Below are positions 59,901 through 64,000 of a stretch of 64,000 nucleotides of DNA, piece by piece. The notes beneath the pieces are model-generated. The model was given only the letters and a program-made list of their open reading frames with translations, was not told the origin of the DNA and ran no database searches. The stretch's first letter is position 1. The number at the start of each line of letters is the position of its first letter. The translations under genes were made by a program, and so were the position numbers. Origin of the DNA: Trachythela sp. YZ-2020 (lineage: Eukaryota > Cnidaria > Anthozoa > Malacalcyonacea > Clavulariidae); NCBI GenBank assembly GCA_016169945.1, contig JADLSH010000113.1, positions 2,375,001 to 2,439,000 of the forward strand. Direction: 5' to 3'.

Positions 59901-62900
59901 TGCAGGTTCGATTCATGCCAGAGGGCCTATAGTTGCATTTTTCGCAACTGCTTCTTGTTAGGTCTAAAAATATATACAAATTTTCGTTCGAATATTCCAT
60001 CTACAACACACCTTCTACTCTTACTGATAAAGGGTATCAATTGGCTGGTTCACACTGTCAAAGTTACTTCGATCAAATATGCTTTGATCAAAGTGTGTGA
60101 TGGCGCAATGGGCGCAAATCGGGCGCACATGCTACGATTTTAATCGTCTGATTTATGGTTTAGGTGCATGGTATTTAACGAAGCCAGTGCAAAGGAGAGA
60201 GAGAGGTAATGAGGCTACGGATCATACCAGTGGCTGTGTCTCGTGTTAACATGAATCTAAACCATAAATCGGCCGAATTTTATCGTAGCGTGTGCGTCCG
60301 GCTTTAAATGACATCATGTAATCACAGAAACCTTTGTAGTGTAAATCATCCCTAAGATTATTAGCCTATTCATTAAGGTTACATCACATGATGTACGTGC
60401 GTTATGGTAGATTGGACATTGCGCAACGAATTTTAGGTGTAGTTTTACCAAATTTTCAGTGAAAAAAGACAGAGAAATGGTGATTTCGAAAAACCTCGCT
60501 TGATGGATGTTTAGGTAAAACCTTTCAAATTTTGTCTGACAAAACATAGGTACTCCATAAAAACAAAGAAATAAGTGTACAGTTTTCCCCAAAGTTTGTC
60601 TAGATATCGCAATTTGAATCTTCATTAGTAAAGTAAAAATAACGTGTGCGGAAATTTTCTCTTCTTTAATGGTTATTTTGATATGCCGTGTTGTTTTACG
60701 GCTTCGTGAACTATCATGACAAGATCAATTAAGATCACTATAAAAAATGAACCATTAAAGATGAGAAAGTTTCCGCACGCGTTTTTTTTTTACTTTACTG
60801 ATGAAGATTCAAATTGCGACACCTAAACAAAAGTTGGGGTAAACTGTACACTTATTTTTTTGTTTTTATGGAGTACCTATATTTTTATTCAGTCAGACAA
60901 AGCTAGAAAGGTTTTACCTGAACACCCATCAAACGAAGTTTTTCGAAATCAGCATTTTTCTGCCTCTTTTCATTGAAAATGTGGTAAACCCGCACCTAAA
61001 ATTCGTTGCGCAATGTCCAATTTACCATAACGCACATCTGTCACGTGATGTAACTTTAAGATCCCTATTCACCCTCAATGCCATCCACATGGCATTTTTA
61101 CCTTGATCTTGATCAAGAGAGCAGGTGTCTATTTGTAAAACGCTTTTAACATTCCTCCTGGTTAGAATTTTGGATTTTCCCAACCTTCCTCAAAATAACT
61201 GGAAATGAGTTCTGACATGCAGGCTTTTGCCTGAGTAGGTTTGCCAGTTGACCATTGCAGTACTGCTAGTTCGACTGAGTGCTGACTGTTGCTACTAATA
61301 CTAGCCTGACTAGTCTAGTACTTAACTGCTTTGCAATGTCTTTTTTGCAACAAACATATGGATGCAATTCAATTTGAAAATTTCACTTCCTAGCGATACA
61401 GGATGCCAGGTGAGACGAGTCTTGTCGCCATCAAAGCCAGGAACACTGGAGGTCCTTTCGGTATTAAAGGATTTTTTGCCGCTGGCAGGCTCGTGACTGG
61501 TAGTACATGGAAATGCACCCATGTTGAGGCACCCAACTGGAACATGCCTTCGTTTGACGACACCACATGGCCTGCAGCCAAAGTTGTACAATATGGTGGT
61601 CAAGTATCCAGATTTAGAGGCGTTGCGGTAACGGGACATGACAGTAAATGGATCTGGGCTGCCGCTCCCAGCGCGAACGTTGCATTCTGTAGAGGATTTA
61701 TTCGTAAGTTTGTTTCGACGACTTTTTATATTACCATCCCGAAGTGAAGTGACAAGAATTAGAGTTGGGATTAGGGTTAAGATTAGGGTTAAGATTAGGG
61801 TTAAGATTAGGGTTAAGATTAGGGTTAAGATTAGGGTTAAGATTAGGATTAGGGTTAAGATTAGGGTTAAGAATAGGATTATGATTAAGATTAGGGTTAA
61901 GATTAGAGTTAGGATTAGGGTTCGGATTAAGGTTAGGATTAGAATTAGGATTGTAGAGTTAACTACTATTTAACTACAAAACGAGTAGTTAAAATGTAGT
62001 TAAGACTTTTACACAACCGGCCGCTGTTGTATAAAAATGTAACCATAGTTAGACAGTGCGAAAGTTAACTGATCAGAATCGCCCCAGGTGTATAAATTTA
62101 CTTAACTTAACCACTGAAAACGGCAGCTCAAAATTGTTTTCATGCTGTTTCGAATAGCGAACTCTCAAAAATTGTGGGAATAAGTCAACAGAAAATACAC
62201 CTGCACGCTTTGGATCGTATTGTTATTTTTGGCTAACCAAATATACTCTAATATATTTGTTTTTTTGATAGGAAAAATACCTGTCGTTGCTACCGCTGAC
62301 ACAGGCAAGTTATCGAAAATCTATATATCTACTCACTTGGATTATCCACCAAACCCAGTATTCTAGTTCAACCAAGTGAAGTGCAAAAAAATCTTTGAAG
62401 TTTACCTTATCACAACTCGCACACCCGATAACCTATATATACAGAACTTACGGTTACAGCTCAGCAACTGGCCTCTGTAGCTCAGTTGGTTAGAGCGCTG
62501 CACCGGAATCGCAGGGCCGTGGGTTCAATTCCTGCCAGAGGACCTAGTGTTGCATTTTTCGCAACCGTTCCTGGTTAGGTCTTAAATTGTGTATATATCT
62601 ACTCACTTGGATTATCCACCAAACCCAGTATCACTACAAATAAAGTTAGTTTAGTTTAGGTTTCCTCCTGTAGTAACACTGGATCAATAAGAGATGATCC
62701 TTACTGGACCTCTAGGAAGAACAGTTTAGAACTGATAGAGCTATCCAGTATAAATAAAGTTAGTTTAGTTTAGTTTAGGTTTCCTCTTGTAGTAACAATG
62801 GATCAATAAGAGATGGCACTTATTGGACCTCTAGGGCGAACAGTTTTGAACTTATAGAGCTATTCAGTATAAATAAAATTAGTTTAGTTTAGGTTTCCTC

Positions 62901-63843
62901 GTGTAGTAACACTGGATCAATAAGAGATGACCCTTGCTGGATCTCTGAAGAGAACAGTTTAGAACTGATAGAGTTATCCAGTAAAAATAAAGTTAGTTGA
63001 GTTTAGGTTTAGAGAACAGTTTAGAACTGATAGAGTTATCCAGTAAAAATAAAGTTAGTTGAGTTTAGGTTTCCTCGTGTAGTAACACTGGATCAATAAG
63101 AGATGATCCTTACTGGACCTCTAGGAAGAACAGTTTAGAACTGATAGAACTATCCAATATAAATAGAGTTAGTTTAGCTTAGGTTTCCTCCTGTAGTAAC
63201 ACTGGATCAATATGAGATGGCACTTATTGGACCTCTAGGGCGAACAGTTTAGAACTGATAGAGCTATTCAGTATAAATAAAGTTAGTTTAGTTTAGGTTT
63301 CCTCTTGTAGTAAACACTGGATCAATAAGAAATGGCCCTTGCTGCATCACTAAGAAAAACAGTTTAGAATTGCAGGTTAGAGCAATCCAGCATAAATAAA
63401 GTTAGTTTAGTTTAGCTTTTCTCTTCCGGTAACGCTACGCCAATATGAGCTGGCCCTTACTGCCTGTAGGAAGAACAGTTTAGGACTGTTAGAGTTATCC
63501 AGTTACAAGTAAGTTTAGTTAAAATATCGCCCAAATGCCTGAGATAATGTACAAACATAAACTCTAACTTACAGGCATGGACAATTCCCAGGGCGGAGCA
63601 AGCACGGCAGCCACGCAAGTCGCTGGAAATGCAGCTGTTGCCTCTGCCAGTCAAGATCAAGGGAATCAAATCGTCCAAAACTCTGCAGGGAACAGCATTG
63701 GCGAGAACAACGTAGCTGGCGGTAATGTCGCTGGAGATCACGTGGTCTCAGGTAACAATGATAATAACGAAAACAATTATTTACACTGGAATGGAAAATC
63801 CAACAGTAAAAACTGTTGTGTGTCCAGTATGCATGCATTAAAG
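50909..63843 (+). CDS. Secreted modular protein with three repeated beta-sandwich-like units (3' end beyond window)
   Basis: Ten exons: 50909-50969, 51607-51666, 54204-54295, 56257-56563, 57308-57399, 58238-58529, 59647-59738, 61394-61703, 62272-62304, 63575-63843. They give about 536 residues in one frame. The first 20 residues form a signal peptide ([19 protein letters not shown]). Three modules follow, each a 92-bp exon ([51 protein letters not shown]) plus a 292-310-bp exon ([35 protein letters not shown]). The DD-VY-DG-L-G and KWIW patterns resemble jelly-roll, galactose-binding-like domains of bacterial rhamnosidase type, but I cannot name the family. The tail is rich in N, Q, G and A ([18 protein letters not shown]). 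Identical phases (1-0-1) show exon-pair duplication. The donor after exon 9 is GC (CACAG/GCAAGT). A carbohydrate-binding or matrix role is inference only. Confidence 0.85.
51110..51345. mobile_element. GAGAGTTG MITE copy
   Basis: It contains GGTCAAAGAAGGATGAGAAT, CAACTCTCGTG and CTTGTTCTCGT parts shared with 14105-15790, 34020-34230 and 37497-37665, but without the 10-bp expansion. It lies in intron 1 of the secreted-protein gene. Confidence 0.6.
51690..51890. mobile_element. Foldback CGAAACGTCG element
   Basis: Arms of about 80 bp (GGTTGATTCGCGTGTGCCTA / TAGGCACACGCGAATCAACC) with CTCGACGTTTCGAGC near the centre. It lies in intron 2 of the secreted-protein gene, about 25 bp after the exon 2 donor. 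Confidence 0.85.
51996..54168. repeat. 17-bp satellite array, reverse sense (GTCCGTATTAGAGAGGT)
   Basis: The array is broken by a LINE remnant (52310-52930). Copies are more diverged than at 11.4-12.4 kb (GTGGCTGTATTAGAGAG and other variants). A longer block of about 455 bp, recognised by GACATATATTATTCAGCTCA at 53361 and 53813, is itself duplicated. It fills intron 2. Confidence 0.9.
52310..52930 (-). mobile_element. LINE 3' remnant inserted in the satellite
   Basis: The minus-strand frame 52905-52516 resembles the C-terminal end of a CR1/jockey-type reverse transcriptase ORF ([41 protein letters not shown]). The AAT microsatellite at 52311-52337 would be its 3' tail. Confidence 0.75.
54338..54600 (+). 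mobile_element. SINE family B copy
   Basis: Head GCGCACAGGTGGCAGATGCG and a GGTCGAGGG B-box-like part, as in the copies at 7665 and 29265. It starts about 40 bp after the exon 3 donor. Confidence 0.55.
54602..54870. mobile_element. Foldback MITE (TTTAGGTA arms)
   Basis: Inverted arms include GTTTTGAATTGAAATACCTT / AAGTATTTCAACTCAAAAC and ACTTTAGGTAAAATGGAAAT / ATTTCCCTTTTACCTAAAGT. Confidence 0.7.
55030..55625. mobile_element. Mariner-like MITE with TA target site
   Basis: The termini CCGGGTGGGGCAAAAAACGT and AGTACGACTG-side inverse (TTTTTTTGCCCCACCCGG) are flanked by TA. Most of the 596 bp folds back (CTAACTTCAACTTCACTTCA / TGAAGTGAAGTTGAAGTTAG). Confidence 0.85.
56806..57272. repeat. 17-bp satellite array in intron 4
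   Basis: Same unit and sense as 51996-54168. Both arrays lie in the intron just before a short module exon, suggesting that the array and the exon were duplicated together. Confidence 0.9.
57434..57905. repeat. 114-bp tandem repeat, about four copies
   Basis: TTATTGATCCAGTGTTACTA recurs at 57446, 57555, 57669 and 57783 (spacing 109-114). The unit also contains AACTCTATCAGTTCTA and ACTGTTCTC. The inverse-sense array is at 62640-63500. Confidence 0.85.
58778..59228. mobile_element. hAT-type MITE with 8-bp target duplication
   Basis: Ends TAGTGATGGGCGAT / ATCGCCCATCACTA are flanked by TTATCTGT at 58770-58777 and 59229-59236. The 451-bp interior has many GGTATCGA-type repeats and no transposase. 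It lies in intron 6. Confidence 0.9.
59848..60005 (+). mobile_element. SINE family A copy
   Basis: tRNA-like head GGACTCTGTAGCTCAGTTG, GGTTCGATTCA B box and the usual tail. It has a 3-bp insertion in the D loop compared with other copies. Confidence 0.65.
60290..61080. mobile_element. Large foldback element in intron 7
   Basis: Arms of roughly 300 bp (AAATTTTCAGTGAAAAAAGA against TCTTTTCATTGAAAATGTGG; TTTATGGAGTACCTA against TAGGTACTCCATAAA) surround a short centre near 60690. It is non-coding. Confidence 0.7.
61758..61950 (+). repeat. 12-bp telomere-like array (TTAGGGTTAAGA)
   Basis: About 15 copies of a 12-bp unit that contains one canonical metazoan telomere hexamer TTAGGG and one variant TTAAGA, diverging toward the right end. 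It lies about 55 bp after the exon 8 donor. Confidence 0.85.
62467..62600 (+). mobile_element. SINE family A copy
   Basis: Head GGCCTCTGTAGCTCAGTTGG, GGTTCAATTCC B box and TTGCATTTTTCGCAACCGTT. The short sequence ATATCTACTCACTTGGATTA occurs on both sides (62325 and 62595), consistent with a long target-site duplication. Confidence 0.75.
62640..63500. repeat. 114-bp tandem repeat, inverse sense, about seven copies
   Basis: The unit contains TAGTAACACTGGATCAATAA and GAACAGTTTAGAACTGATAG and is the reverse complement of the 57434-57905 unit. Copies differ by several percent and one is truncated near 63000. A single unit also appears at 39895-39945. Confidence 0.85.
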
Positions 63844-64000
63844 GTATGTTCACACACAGCGATTTGTCGGGCCGATTTTAGGTTTTGCTGAATGTTAACG
63901 ACGAATATTTTCAGTTGATGATGTCACCAGATGACGTTTGCCACGTGTTTTTCAAATATCATTAACGTGCATCTGAAATCGGCCCGACAAATCGCTGTGT
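63838..64000. mobile_element. MITE cut by the window end
   Basis: Same element as 34728-34901 (CACACACAGCGATTTGTCGG at the left, ATCGGCCCGACAAATCGCTG at the right). It begins at the exon 10 donor (AAG/GTATGT), so the donor lies within the MITE terminus. Confidence 0.85.

Overview
This is a gene-poor, AT-rich window of an animal nuclear genome, full of introns, short transposons and satellite arrays. The recognisable genes (CHFR, CHMP2B, LSM10, a SIN3 fragment), GT-AG introns, tRNA-headed SINEs, CR1/jockey-like LINEs and hAT, Harbinger, mariner and pogo-type MITEs point to an invertebrate metazoan. A cnidarian is my best guess, made from general character and not from a database match.

Layout. 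(1) 159-2997, minus strand: an uninterrupted spliced reading frame joining the first paired amphipathic helix domain of SIN3 to the RING finger and acidic tail of CHFR. Its RING part is a segmental copy of the CHFR exons at about 18.8-22.5 kb. (2) 3.0-8.3 kb: MITEs, SINEs and a frame-broken LSM10 copy (5930-6341, plus). (3) 8369-34655, minus: the main CHFR gene (FHA, RING, acidic linker with a basic patch, Cys-rich domain, PBZ-like finger), at least 19 exons. Its introns hold five satellite arrays, including 5.3 kb of a 29-bp unit, and a 5'-truncated LINE. (4) 34656-35096: a short divergent promoter region carrying a MITE. (5) 35097-43443, plus: CHMP2B (ESCRT-III), seven exons, complete. The last 37 bp of exon 6 and its splice donor have been amplified into a 123-bp minisatellite in intron 6. 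(6) 43.4-50.9 kb: intergenic MITEs, a decayed LINE (45926-48123) and an 80-bp tandem array. (7) 50909 to the window end, plus: a secreted protein gene of three repeated beta-sandwich-like modules (a short exon plus a long exon each) and an N/Q/G/A-rich tail. It runs off the window.

The most interesting objects are the SIN3-CHFR chimera, whose RING exons differ by 18-28% from the parental CHFR exons while the introns beside them differ by only 1-2%, and the exon-derived minisatellite in CHMP2B. All exon models were made by eye from splice sites, reading-frame continuity and remembered family sequences. No transcript or database evidence was available.
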